Of a stretch of 64,000 nucleotides of DNA, positions 38,709-45,916 are shown piece by piece. Where the stretch lies: NCBI RefSeq assembly GCF_001517625.2, contig NZ_LN999828.1, positions 124,001 to 188,000 on the forward strand, read 5' to 3'. The stretch comes from Clostridium sp. AT4 (GTDB taxonomy: Bacteria; Bacillota; Clostridia; Lachnospirales; Lachnospiraceae). Both the position numbers and the translations under genes were made by a program. The notes under the pieces were generated by a model that was not told the origin of the DNA, searched no databases, and saw only the letters and a program-made list of their open reading frames with translations. Within the stretch, counting starts at the first letter, position 1, and every line of letters starts with the position of its first letter.

Positions 38709-39049
38709 TAATCTCTGTTTTTTGCTGACTTCCGACGGCTGGCTGCGAAAAAAGCACTTGCTTGCTCAAGGAATTCGTTTTCTTCTTTTAAGCGACGAAT
38801 TTCCTTATCCTGCTCTTTTACACGCTTTCTGAGTTCAATAAGCTCATCGTTGAGGGATAAAGCATTCTTGGGCGTATGAACTGCTTCATTTGCACTGAGA
38901 CGCCCCTCTTTGAAGGCTTTTATCCAAGTGTACATAGTACCCTTTGGAATCCCTAATTCCTGAGCAGCTTTATGACCGCCGATTTCCTGGGCAAGCTTTA
39001 CCGCCTGTGCTTTAAATTCATTGTCATAAGATTTTTGATTCTGTGCCAT
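38708..39049 (-). CDS. IS3-family transposase OrfA (DNA binding)
   Basis: A 113-residue protein with an N-terminal helix-turn-helix (FKAQAVKLAQEIGGHKAAQE, then GIPKGTMYTWIKAF) and a leucine-zipper-like C-terminus (LIELRKRVKEQDKEIRRLKE). Near its end the frame passes through A AAA AAC, a perfect -1 slippery heptamer, in the correct phase to enter OrfB. CCTATGG and AGGAGAAAAACC lie upstream as ribosome site. Confidence 0.92.
   Translation of the reverse strand: MAQNQKSYDNEFKAQAVKLAQEIGGHKAAQELGIPKGTMYTWIKAFKEGRLSANEAVHTPKNALSLNDELIELRKRVKEQDKEIRRLKEENEFLEQASAFFAASRRKSAKNRD
38717..38723 (-). promoter_or_regulatory. Programmed -1 frameshift site (A AAA AAC)
   Basis: Read on the minus strand, AAAAAAC lies in frame as GCA AAA AAC at the end of OrfA. 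Slipping back one base leads to CAG AGA TTA ATG TTT, which is the OrfB frame. Confidence 0.8.
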
Positions 39050-39127
39050 AGGTTTTTCTCCTGTTCTCGTATCGATTATGATTATATATCAAAATCCTTG
39101 AGAATAGGGTGTCAACTTTATTTATAC

Positions 39128-39473
39128 ACCATCAGAATTTGCCAGAGAGGTGGCCAAAAATGTAGGGATCCAGGGGGTCCTTGGAGAGCTGGACGAGGGA
39201 ATCTTGCCTGTAGATGGCAGGATCAAAAAGGATAATGGTTCCAGTGATATTGTAGATGTAAGCCAGATTGTTCCGGTTGTAAATATTAATACAGCCTGCT
39301 ATGGCCGGAAAACACCAAATCACAGCTGGGCAGTGACTGTCCAGGCAAAGAGGCCGGCAGCTCATAAGGGTATGATATTTGCTGCTAAGATCCTGGCTTT
39401 AATGGGAGCAAGGCTGGCAGAGGAGCCGGGGCTTTTAGAGCAGGTAAAGGAAGAGTTTAAAAGTGCAAGGTAA
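39128..39473 (+). pseudogene. 3' remnant of an M20-family amidohydrolase (AbgB-like)
   Basis: An open frame enters from the IS3 end and reads EFAREVAKNVGIQG, then SQIVPVVNINTACYGR, KTPNHSWAVTVQAK and AHKGMIFAAKILALMGARL. This is the C-terminal catalytic-domain end of M20 aminoacylase/p-aminobenzoyl-glutamate hydrolase B proteins, which exceed 400 residues. Only about 115 remain and no start codon with ribosome site fits, so it is a 5' truncation caused by the IS3-type insertion or an associated deletion. Confidence 0.8.
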
Positions 39474-39522
39474 ATAGCAGACGTCCAACTAAGGGGCGCA
39501 TCCGCCCCCTTCATGACAAACG

Positions 39523-39747
39523 CATCAAAATTTGTTTTAATTTGCCTATTGCTTTCAATGGTTAAGGTATTTACAATACTCATAAAGGGATCCTTTGTTG
39601 GTGGTTATTTTGATTAGACACCTTAATTTTACCACAAATGGATGCTCTTTTTCCGTTCACTTAAAAAGTGAAAAGTAATATGCAATTAAAATACAGTAAC
39701 TATGTGGTTTTCAGCCATATTCACGGTTTTGCCGTGAATATTTTAGG
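39523..39747 (-). repeat. Truncated second copy of the IS1380-type element
   Basis: This stretch closely matches 28513-28737, in the same orientation, including the transposase start (MSIVNTLTIESNRQIKTNFD, minus strand from 39583), the GGATCC/GGCTCC ribosome-site region and the terminal CGTGAATA. The rest of the transposase is absent. It may mark the right boundary of a composite island. The stretch 39474-39930 otherwise holds only a small GGGGCG/CGCCCC hairpin (39493-39508), a terminator and an inverted repeat. Confidence 0.85.
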
Positions 39748-39763
39748 CTGGTTCAAATATTCT

Positions 39764-39797
39764 CCCTGCCCTTTGGAATGGAAGCGGCAGGGTTTTT
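39764..39797 (+). terminator. Intrinsic terminator at the island's right edge
   Basis: CCCTGCC (39764-39770) pairs with GGCAGGG (39786-39792) and is followed by TTTTT. It may have belonged to a gene lost by rearrangement, or protects the glp-like genes from transcription through the island. Confidence 0.7.
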
Positions 39798-39808
39798 GTT
39801 TGCGAACC

Positions 39809-39903
39809 ATATTCATCCTATAAATATTTTGAAATGCCTCAAAACACATTGACTTATTCCCGCCAATATGCTAAAAATAAACTATAATTTATAGGATGAA
39901 TAT
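39809..39903. promoter_or_regulatory. Widely spaced 17-base inverted repeat before the glpA-like gene
   Basis: ATATTCATCCTATAAAT at 39809-39825 is repeated as its exact complement at 39887-39903, 61 bases apart. A TATAAT overlaps the right copy (39883-39888) without a good -35 box. The right copy ends 28 bases before the ATG. The arrangement suits a regulator that loops DNA or an activator-dependent promoter. Confidence 0.55.
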
Positions 39904-39930
39904 TCGCCCAATAGAAGGAGGAGCAAGAAC

Positions 39931-41388
39931 ATGAAAGAACTATATGATGTGCTCGTCATCGGCGGAGGCATAGTGGGGAGCGCCGTTGCCAGAGAGCTGT
40001 CACGATATCGTTTAAGGATCGGCGTTCTGGAGAAAAATCTGGATGTCTGCAATGAGACCAGCGGGCGCAATTCCGGCGTGGTTCACGGCGGCTTTGCTTA
40101 TGACAGAGGAAGTTTAAAGGCAAAGCTCTGCGTAGAGGGAAACCGGATGATGGGAGAGCTGGCTAAGGAACTGGATTTTCGCTTTATCCGCTGTGGAAAG
40201 GTGCTGGTCGGCAATACGGATGAGGACATGGAGACCTTAAAGCGCACGATCCGCCAGGGAGAGGACAATGGGGCCTCAGGATTAGAGCTCATTGACGAAA
40301 AACGTCTCCACGAGCTGGTACCTGCGGTAGTGGGAAAATTTGCCATGTATTCAAAGAACAGCGGGATTGTAGATCCCTTTGGCTATACCATTGCCCTGGC
40401 AGAAAATGCCCATGCGAACGGGGCTGAGTATCATTTCGGCTGTGAGGTAACGGATATTTCCAGGGACGGAGACGGAAATTACTGTATTTCCACTTCCGGG
40501 GGAACCTTTTACAGCCGCTGGGTGGTAAACAGTGCAGGCCTTGGATGCGGAAAAATTTCCGATCTCCTAGGAATTACGGGATACCATATCATCGGCTCCA
40601 AGGGCGATTACATTATTCTGGATAAGCGTACCGGCCCGCTGCTTCCTATGCCCGTTTATCCGGTTCCAAGCAATACATATATGGGAATTCATGTGACGAA
40701 TACCACAGACGGAAATGTTATTATCGGGCCAAATGCGGATCTGGTGACGGATTTCACCTACTATGGAGTGCCGCAGGAAAATATGGATTATCTGGCTAAC
40801 AGCGCTTCGGATCTGTGGCCCTGTATCCGTAAGCAGGATTATATCCGCAATTATTCCGGTATCCTTCCAAAATGGGTGGATGATCAGGGAGTGATCCAGG
40901 ATTTTAAGATTGAGATACGGGATGATCTTGCGCCCAGGGCCATCAATCTGGTAGGAATAGAGTCTCCGGGACTGACAGCAGCAGTACCTATTGCGCGGTA
41001 TGCCATTGAAATGATGAAGGAAAGGGAAAAACTGGAAGAGAATCCTGATTTTAATCCGGAAAGAAAGGGAATCCGCCGCTTTGAGGAATGTTCCATGGAG
41101 GAACAGGCCCGATTGATTGAAGAAGATCCAGATTATGGAGAGGTGATCTGCCGCTGTGAGAAGGTTACGAAGGCGGAAATTTTAAAGGCTATCCATAATC
41201 CTCTGGGAGTGGATACCATGACAGGCATCAAATACAGGACACGTTCCATGATGGGGCGCTGTCAGGGCGGTTACTGCCAGATGCGGATCGAGCAGCTCAT
41301 CGAACAGGAGCTGGGGAAAAAAGAAACCCAGGTGCAGTATGAGCGGGAAGGTTCACAGGTATTGTTCGGAAAGGTTCGGGAGGTGTAG
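39931..41388 (+). CDS. FAD-dependent glycerol-3-phosphate dehydrogenase-like oxidoreductase with BFD [2Fe-2S] domain (GlpA-like)
   Basis: A 485-residue flavoprotein. The N-terminal FAD fold has the Rossmann motif DVLVIGGGIVGSAVARELSRY and the DAO-family continuation RNSGVVHGGF. A C-terminal BFD-like domain has CRC, then GRCQGGYC, spacing suited to a [2Fe-2S] cluster. It could oxidise glycerol-3-phosphate or an analogous hydroxy acid. It is the first of three tightly linked genes: three bases separate it from the GlpB-like gene. AAGGAGGAG precedes the ATG. L-2-hydroxyglutarate oxidase-like activity is an alternative. Confidence 0.82.
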   Translation: MKELYDVLVIGGGIVGSAVARELSRYRLRIGVLEKNLDVCNETSGRNSGVVHGGFAYDRGSLKAKLCVEGNRMMGELAKELDFRFIRCGKVLVGNTDEDMETLKRTIRQGEDNGASGLELIDEKRLHELVPAVVGKFAMYSKNSGIVDPFGYTIALAENAHANGAEYHFGCEVTDISRDGDGNYCISTSGGTFYSRWVVNSAGLGCGKISDLLGITGYHIIGSKGDYIILDKRTGPLLPMPVYPVPSNTYMGIHVTNTTDGNVIIGPNADLVTDFTYYGVPQENMDYLANSASDLWPCIRKQDYIRNYSGILPKWVDDQGVIQDFKIEIRDDLAPRAINLVGIESPGLTAAVPIARYAIEMMKEREKLEENPDFNPERKGIRRFEECSMEEQARLIEEDPDYGEVICRCEKVTKAEILKAIHNPLGVDTMTGIKYRTRSMMGRCQGGYCQMRIEQLIEQELGKKETQVQYEREGSQVLFGKVREV

Positions 41389-41391
41389 GAT

Positions 41392-42654
41392 ATGGGACAT
41401 TTAGAGCATGAGATCGTCTGTGAAGCAGTGGATGCAGTCATAGTGGGCGGCGGTCCGGCAGGACTGGCGGCAGCAGTGCGGCTGTATGAAAAAGGGATTA
41501 CGGATATTCTGATTCTGGAGCGGGAGAAACATCTGGGCGGTATCCTGCGCCAGTGTATCCATGACGGGTTTGGCCTGACCCGCTTTGGCCTGACCCTAAG
41601 CGGCCCGGAATATGCACAGAAATTTATCGACCGGGTGCATGAACTTAAGATCCCCTATCTGACGGACGCCACGGTTTTAGAGGTGACAAAGGAACATGTG
41701 GTTACTGCAGCTACGCCTCAGGGCTTAAAGCAGTGGAAGGCAAAGGCAGTGATCCTTACTATGGGTTGCAGAGAGCGCACCCGCGGGGCTCTGGGAATTC
41801 CGGGAGAAAGGCCCGCAGGCGTATTTACTGCAGGAGTGGCTCAGGCATATATCAATCTGTATAACCGGATGCCTGCAAAGGAAGTGGTGATTCTGGGTTC
41901 AGGTGATATCGGTATGATTATGGCACGACGCCTTACGTTAGAGGGAGCCCATGTAAAGGCTGTATTTGAGATTCAGCCTTATCCAAGCGGCCTTCCAAGA
42001 AATATTGAGCAGTGTTTAAATGACTATGGAATCCCCCTTTATCTGAGCCATACGGTTACAGCTATCCACGGGGATAAACGTCTGACCGGTGTGACGGTTT
42101 CTCAGGTAGATGAGCATATGAAACCGATTCCGGGAACGGAAAAAGAGTATGATTGCGATACGCTGATCCTGTCGGTAGGCCTGATTCCTGAAAATGAGCT
42201 TTCCCTGGATGCCGGCGTAACCTTGGACGGGAGAACAAAGGGCGCAGAAGTAGATGAGTATTTCCAGACGGATAGGCCCGGTATCTTTGCAGCAGGAAAT
42301 GTGCTCCACGTCCATGATCTGGTAGACTTTGTGTCCATGGAGGCGGAACGGCTGGCGGATGCTGCAGCGGAATATGTAGATAAGGGATGTCTGCCGGAGT
42401 GTCCCGTTGTGATTCGTACCGATTGTTTTATCAATCACACAGTGCCGCAGCGTATTTCCGGAAAAGAGGACTGCAGATTGTCACTGCGTGTAAACAGGCC
42501 ATTTAAGGACTGCCGTATCGTAGTACGTCAGGATGGAACGGAGGTGGCTTTTAAAAAGATGAAAAAAGCCATTCCGGCAGAAATGATTCAGATTCCATTA
42601 AAGGCAGAGAAGCTGTCAGGCTGTAAAGAACTGGAGGTGAGTGTGGAATGGTAA
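41392..42654 (+). CDS. FAD/NAD-dependent oxidoreductase of the glycerol-3-phosphate dehydrogenase trio (GlpB-like)
   Basis: A 420-residue pyridine-nucleotide-disulfide-type flavoprotein with an FAD motif DAVIVGGGPAGLAAAVRLYEKG and a second dinucleotide fold EVVILGSGDIGMIMARRL. GIFAAGNVLHVHDLVD is the late FAD-binding signature. No redox-active CxxC pair is seen, so it is not a thioredoxin reductase. It probably passes electrons from the GlpA-like partner. The stop overlaps the DUF1667 start by seven bases. Confidence 0.82.
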   Translation: MGHLEHEIVCEAVDAVIVGGGPAGLAAAVRLYEKGITDILILEREKHLGGILRQCIHDGFGLTRFGLTLSGPEYAQKFIDRVHELKIPYLTDATVLEVTKEHVVTAATPQGLKQWKAKAVILTMGCRERTRGALGIPGERPAGVFTAGVAQAYINLYNRMPAKEVVILGSGDIGMIMARRLTLEGAHVKAVFEIQPYPSGLPRNIEQCLNDYGIPLYLSHTVTAIHGDKRLTGVTVSQVDEHMKPIPGTEKEYDCDTLILSVGLIPENELSLDAGVTLDGRTKGAEVDEYFQTDRPGIFAAGNVLHVHDLVDFVSMEAERLADAAAEYVDKGCLPECPVVIRTDCFINHTVPQRISGKEDCRLSLRVNRPFKDCRIVVRQDGTEVAFKKMKKAIPAEMIQIPLKAEKLSGCKELEVSVEW

Positions 42655-43028
42655 GAGAATTTACCTGCATTATCTGCCCAAATGGCTGTGAGATCACAGC
42701 AGAACTTGAGAAAACGGAGGATGGAGCCTGCCGGATCCGTTCCATAGAAGGAGCAGCCTGTCCAAGAGGGAAAGCTTATGTGGAGCAGGAGCTCACCGAT
42801 CCCAAAAGAAATATCGCAACCTCCATTTCGGTAGAGGGAGGAGAGCTGCCCCTTACAAGTGTCCGCCTCACGGCCCCCATACCAAAGGCAAGGATCTTTG
42901 ACGCCATGGAAGAAATCCGCAGATGCCGCGTCACTGCACCAGTGAAAGCAGGGACTGTAGTGATAGAAGGACTTTTAGGATACGATTCCGATGTGATCGT
43001 GACGAAGACGGTGGAGAAACAGAAATAA
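42648..43028 (+). CDS. DUF1667 protein (third subunit of the GlpAB-like complex)
   Basis: A 126-residue protein with a cysteine motif CIICPNGC near the N-terminus and another cysteine in GAACPRGKAY. This suggests a small iron-sulfur or metal site. DUF1667 proteins regularly follow GlpA- and GlpB-like genes in anaerobic Firmicutes and are thought to replace the classical GlpC subunit. The overlap with the preceding gene supports a shared complex. Confidence 0.85.
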   Translation: MVREFTCIICPNGCEITAELEKTEDGACRIRSIEGAACPRGKAYVEQELTDPKRNIATSISVEGGELPLTSVRLTAPIPKARIFDAMEEIRRCRVTAPVKAGTVVIEGLLGYDSDVIVTKTVEKQK

Positions 43029-43036
43029 AATCATGT

Positions 43037-43083
43037 ATACAGACAGCCGGACCAGTGGTGAAAACGGGTCCGGCTGTCTGTAT
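43037..43083 (+). terminator. Long perfect hairpin after DUF1667, probable terminator
   Basis: ATACAGACAGCCGGACC (43037-43053) pairs without mismatch with GGTCCGGCTGTCTGTAT (43067-43083). The T-run is short (TATTTAAG), so termination may be partial. Confidence 0.7.
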
Positions 43084-43175
43084 TTAAGAAGGGTTTTTAA
43101 ATGAATGTCCTTAACATTCTGGATGAAATATGGTATTTTTTAATGAAAGAACAATTACAGAAGGAGGAGAAATGC

Positions 43176-43430
43176 ATGAGCCTTTTCATTGGAAAGACAG
43201 AACGGGTATATTCCACCTCAGACAGCTTCCAGAAGGAACGGGTACAGGAAATTCTGAATGAAAATCATATAGAATACAAGATTCGGGCCCGGGATGATTC
43301 AAGACGAAATCCGTTTGATCAGGCCGGACTTGGAAGCCTGGGAAATAACAGGCTTCTGGTTACATATTCCTTTTATGTGGATAAAAAGGATGCAGAGTGG
43401 GCAGTGAGGTTGATTCATTCACAGGTGTAG
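43176..43430 (+). CDS. Small conserved hypothetical protein (DUF2007-like size)
   Basis: An 84-residue protein starting MSLFIGKTERVYSTSDSFQK. AAGGAGGAG precedes the ATG at 43176; the longer frame from 43101 begins inside AT-rich untranslated sequence. The fold seems to be a short alpha/beta unit: helix (FQKERVQEILNENHI), strand (YKIRARDD), then LLVTYSFYVDKKDAEWAVRLI. That resembles the small ferredoxin-like domains that bind signal molecules, but the function is unknown. Confidence 0.65.
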   Translation: MSLFIGKTERVYSTSDSFQKERVQEILNENHIEYKIRARDDSRRNPFDQAGLGSLGNNRLLVTYSFYVDKKDAEWAVRLIHSQV

Positions 43431-43456
43431 AGCCCATCTACAAACCTTCTCCATCC

Positions 43457-43485
43457 TTGCATTTTCCCCCAATCTATTATATAGT
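43457..43485 (+). promoter_or_regulatory. Promoter of the dCMP deaminase gene
   Basis: TTGCAT (43457-43462) and TATAGT (43480-43485) are 17 bases apart, 40 bases ahead of the start codon. Confidence 0.6.
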
Positions 43486-43524
43486 GGAATGCAGAGAGAA
43501 AATATACGAAACAGGAGGAAACGT

Positions 43525-44019
43525 ATGTCGGGAAAGCGCGAGGATTATATTACATGGGATGAATATTTTATGGGAGTGGCCTGTCTGTCGGGGAAACGCT
43601 CTAAGGATCCCAGCACCCAGGTGGGAGCCTGTATCGTAAGCCAGGACAACAAGATCCTTTCTATGGGCTACAATGGTTTCCCCAAGGGCTGTTCAGATGA
43701 CGAATTTCCCTGGGAGAAGGAGCATGAGGCGGACGATCCCTACCATGCAAAATACTTTTATTCTACCCACAGCGAATTGAATGCCATTTTAAATTACAGA
43801 GGCGGAAGCCTGGAGGGCAGCAAGCTTTATGTGACCCTTTTCCCCTGCAATGAATGTGCCAAGGCCATTATTCAGGCGGGAATTACAACGATTGTCTATG
43901 GGGAAGACAAGTATGCCGATACGCCTGCCGTGCGGGCTTCCAAGCGGATGCTCAATGCAGCCGGAGTAAGGTATTATCAGTATCAGCCTACAGGGCGTAA
44001 AATTGAAATAGAGGTTTAG
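43525..44019 (+). CDS. Deoxycytidylate deaminase (ComEB-like)
   Basis: Zinc enzyme converting dCMP to dUMP for thymidylate synthesis, 164 residues. The zinc ligands and catalytic Glu are in HSELNAIL and PCNECAKAII. STQVGACIV and GYNGFPKGCSDD are characteristic of dCMP deaminases. AGGAGG fits the ATG at 43525, so a 12-codon extension upstream is rejected. It is followed closely by the radical SAM gene. Confidence 0.92.
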   Translation: MSGKREDYITWDEYFMGVACLSGKRSKDPSTQVGACIVSQDNKILSMGYNGFPKGCSDDEFPWEKEHEADDPYHAKYFYSTHSELNAILNYRGGSLEGSKLYVTLFPCNECAKAIIQAGITTIVYGEDKYADTPAVRASKRMLNAAGVRYYQYQPTGRKIEIEV

Positions 44020-44024
44020 GGAAA

Positions 44025-45875
44025 ATGAAGGTTCTTCTGGCAGCGGTAAATGCCAAATATATACATTCCAATCTGGGGATCTACAGCCTGAAGGCTTACG
44101 GTGAGAAGATGCTGGCAGAGCAGGGCTTTAAAAGAGAACAGATACAGATCGAGCTGGCGGAGTATACCATCAACCACCAGTTAGAACAGATTCTTAAAGA
44201 TCTGTACTGCAGGAAGCCGGATGTGATCGGTTTTTCCTGCTATATATGGAATATTTCTTATATAAAATGTCTTCTGGCAGATATAAAAAAGGTGCTCCCG
44301 GAAGTGAAGATATGGCTTGGAGGTCCTGAGGTATCCTACTGCGGTGAGGAGATTTTAAGAGAACAGCCTGCGGCGGATCTGGTGATGAAAGGGGAAGGCG
44401 AGGAAACCTTTGCACAGCTTTTACAGGTTCTGGTGGAAAAGGAGGGATCAGGAGCCTCCTTCAGTGGATATCTGGAAGAAATAAAACAAAAGTGGATTCC
44501 CGGACTGGTATTTTTGGACAGTCAGGGCAATAAAGACGGCGCATCCTGGGGTACTTTTACGGGCAGTAATGGACAGGCAGGATGGCCCGTTTATGACACC
44601 GGTATCCGTCCGCCCATGGATATGAACCGGATCCCCTTTCCCTATGGATTTTTGGAGATGGAACAACTGGAACACAGGATTATTTACTATGAGAGCAGCA
44701 GAGGCTGCCCTTTTTCCTGTGCTTACTGCCTGTCGTCCATTGATAAGAGCGTCCGTTTCCGCAGTCTGGAACGGGTAAAGGAAGAGCTGTCCTTTTTCTT
44801 AAATGCCAGAGTACCGCAGGTGAAGTTTGTGGACCGGACCTTTAACTGTAAAAAATCCCACGCCATGGCAGTCTGGCAGTTTATCCGGGAAAATGACAAC
44901 GGCATTACGAACTTTCATTTTGAAATCGCAGCAGATCTTCTGGATCAGGAGGAGCTGAACCTCCTTTCTTCCATGCGTCCGGGACTGATTCAGCTGGAAA
45001 TAGGAGTCCAGTCCACCAATCCGGACACGCTTTCGGCAATCCGGAGAAAAACAGATATCGCAGAAATAAGAAAGATTACCCATCATATTAACAGCCGGCA
45101 CAACATCCACCAGCATCTGGATCTGATCGCAGGCCTTCCCCATGAGGATTTAAGCAGCTTTAGAAAATCCTTTAATGAGGTATATGATATGGAGCCGGAA
45201 CAGCTGCAGCTGGGATTTTTGAAGGTGTTAAAAGGCTCCTATATGGAAGAAATGATTCCTGCCTGTGAGCTGTTATATTCATCTTCCCCGCCCTATGAGG
45301 TCTTGTCCACCCGATGGCTTTCTTATGGAGATATCCTGGAGTTAAAGGCTGTGGAAGAGATGGTGGAAGTCTACTATAACAGCCGCCAGTTTACCTGTAC
45401 ACTGGAGCAGCTGAGGCAGGAATTTGATACACCCTATGAAATGTTTCTGGATTTGGCCGGATTTTACCAGAAGAAGGGATATGGCGGCGTAAATCACAGC
45501 CGTCTGGCACGGTATGAGATCCTGTGGGAGCAGGCAGAGGAAATGTTTTCTGACGGCAGCAGAACAGATGCAGAGAGAAAGCGTGAGCAGTACAGAGATG
45601 CTCTGATGACCGATCTGTACCTCCGGGAAAATATCAAAAGCCGTCCTTCCTTTGCCAGGAATCTTTCACATTTCAAGGAGCAGATCCGGCGTTTTTTCAG
45701 GCAGGAGGAGGACTGCCCCTGCCTGCTTCCGGATTATACGGGATATGATTCCCGCCAGCTGGCAAAGATGGCCCATCTGGAGCCGGCGGGGGACGGAAGT
45801 TTTCTGCTGTTTGACTATAAAAACCGCGACCCGCTGACCTATAATGCAAGGATGGTTCGGGTTGAGATTGAATAG
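44025..45875 (+). CDS. B12-binding-domain radical SAM protein (DUF4080-type)
   Basis: The 616-residue protein has an N-terminal cobalamin-binding-like fold (about 1-140) and a radical SAM barrel. The [4Fe-4S] ligands are Cys228, Cys232 and Cys235 in GCPFSCAYC. A C-terminal region follows with several tyrosine- and arginine-rich helices, as in the DUF4080 group. EGEETFAQLL and LIAGLPHEDLSSFRKSFNEV are family signatures. The substrate is unknown. The gene starts five bases after the dCMP deaminase stop. Confidence 0.85.
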   Translation: MKVLLAAVNAKYIHSNLGIYSLKAYGEKMLAEQGFKREQIQIELAEYTINHQLEQILKDLYCRKPDVIGFSCYIWNISYIKCLLADIKKVLPEVKIWLGGPEVSYCGEEILREQPAADLVMKGEGEETFAQLLQVLVEKEGSGASFSGYLEEIKQKWIPGLVFLDSQGNKDGASWGTFTGSNGQAGWPVYDTGIRPPMDMNRIPFPYGFLEMEQLEHRIIYYESSRGCPFSCAYCLSSIDKSVRFRSLERVKEELSFFLNARVPQVKFVDRTFNCKKSHAMAVWQFIRENDNGITNFHFEIAADLLDQEELNLLSSMRPGLIQLEIGVQSTNPDTLSAIRRKTDIAEIRKITHHINSRHNIHQHLDLIAGLPHEDLSSFRKSFNEVYDMEPEQLQLGFLKVLKGSYMEEMIPACELLYSSSPPYEVLSTRWLSYGDILELKAVEEMVEVYYNSRQFTCTLEQLRQEFDTPYEMFLDLAGFYQKKGYGGVNHSRLARYEILWEQAEEMFSDGSRTDAERKREQYRDALMTDLYLRENIKSRPSFARNLSHFKEQIRRFFRQEEDCPCLLPDYTGYDSRQLAKMAHLEPAGDGSFLLFDYKNRDPLTYNARMVRVEIE

Positions 45876-45916
45876 AAAAAGCCAGACTGCGCATAAACAG
45901 GAAACGGAGAAACCGG

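Larger units (their letters stand above)
37772..39115. mobile_element. IS3-family insertion sequence, apparently intact
   Basis: Imperfect inverted repeats of about 28 bases bound the element (outer GTTTACAC with TTCTCAAG on the left; GTTGACAC with TTCTCAAG on the right, read inward). It contains the two overlapping IS3 frames on the minus strand. No target duplication is obvious. It inserted beside, or into, an M20 amidohydrolase gene whose 3' end survives at 39128. Confidence 0.85.
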
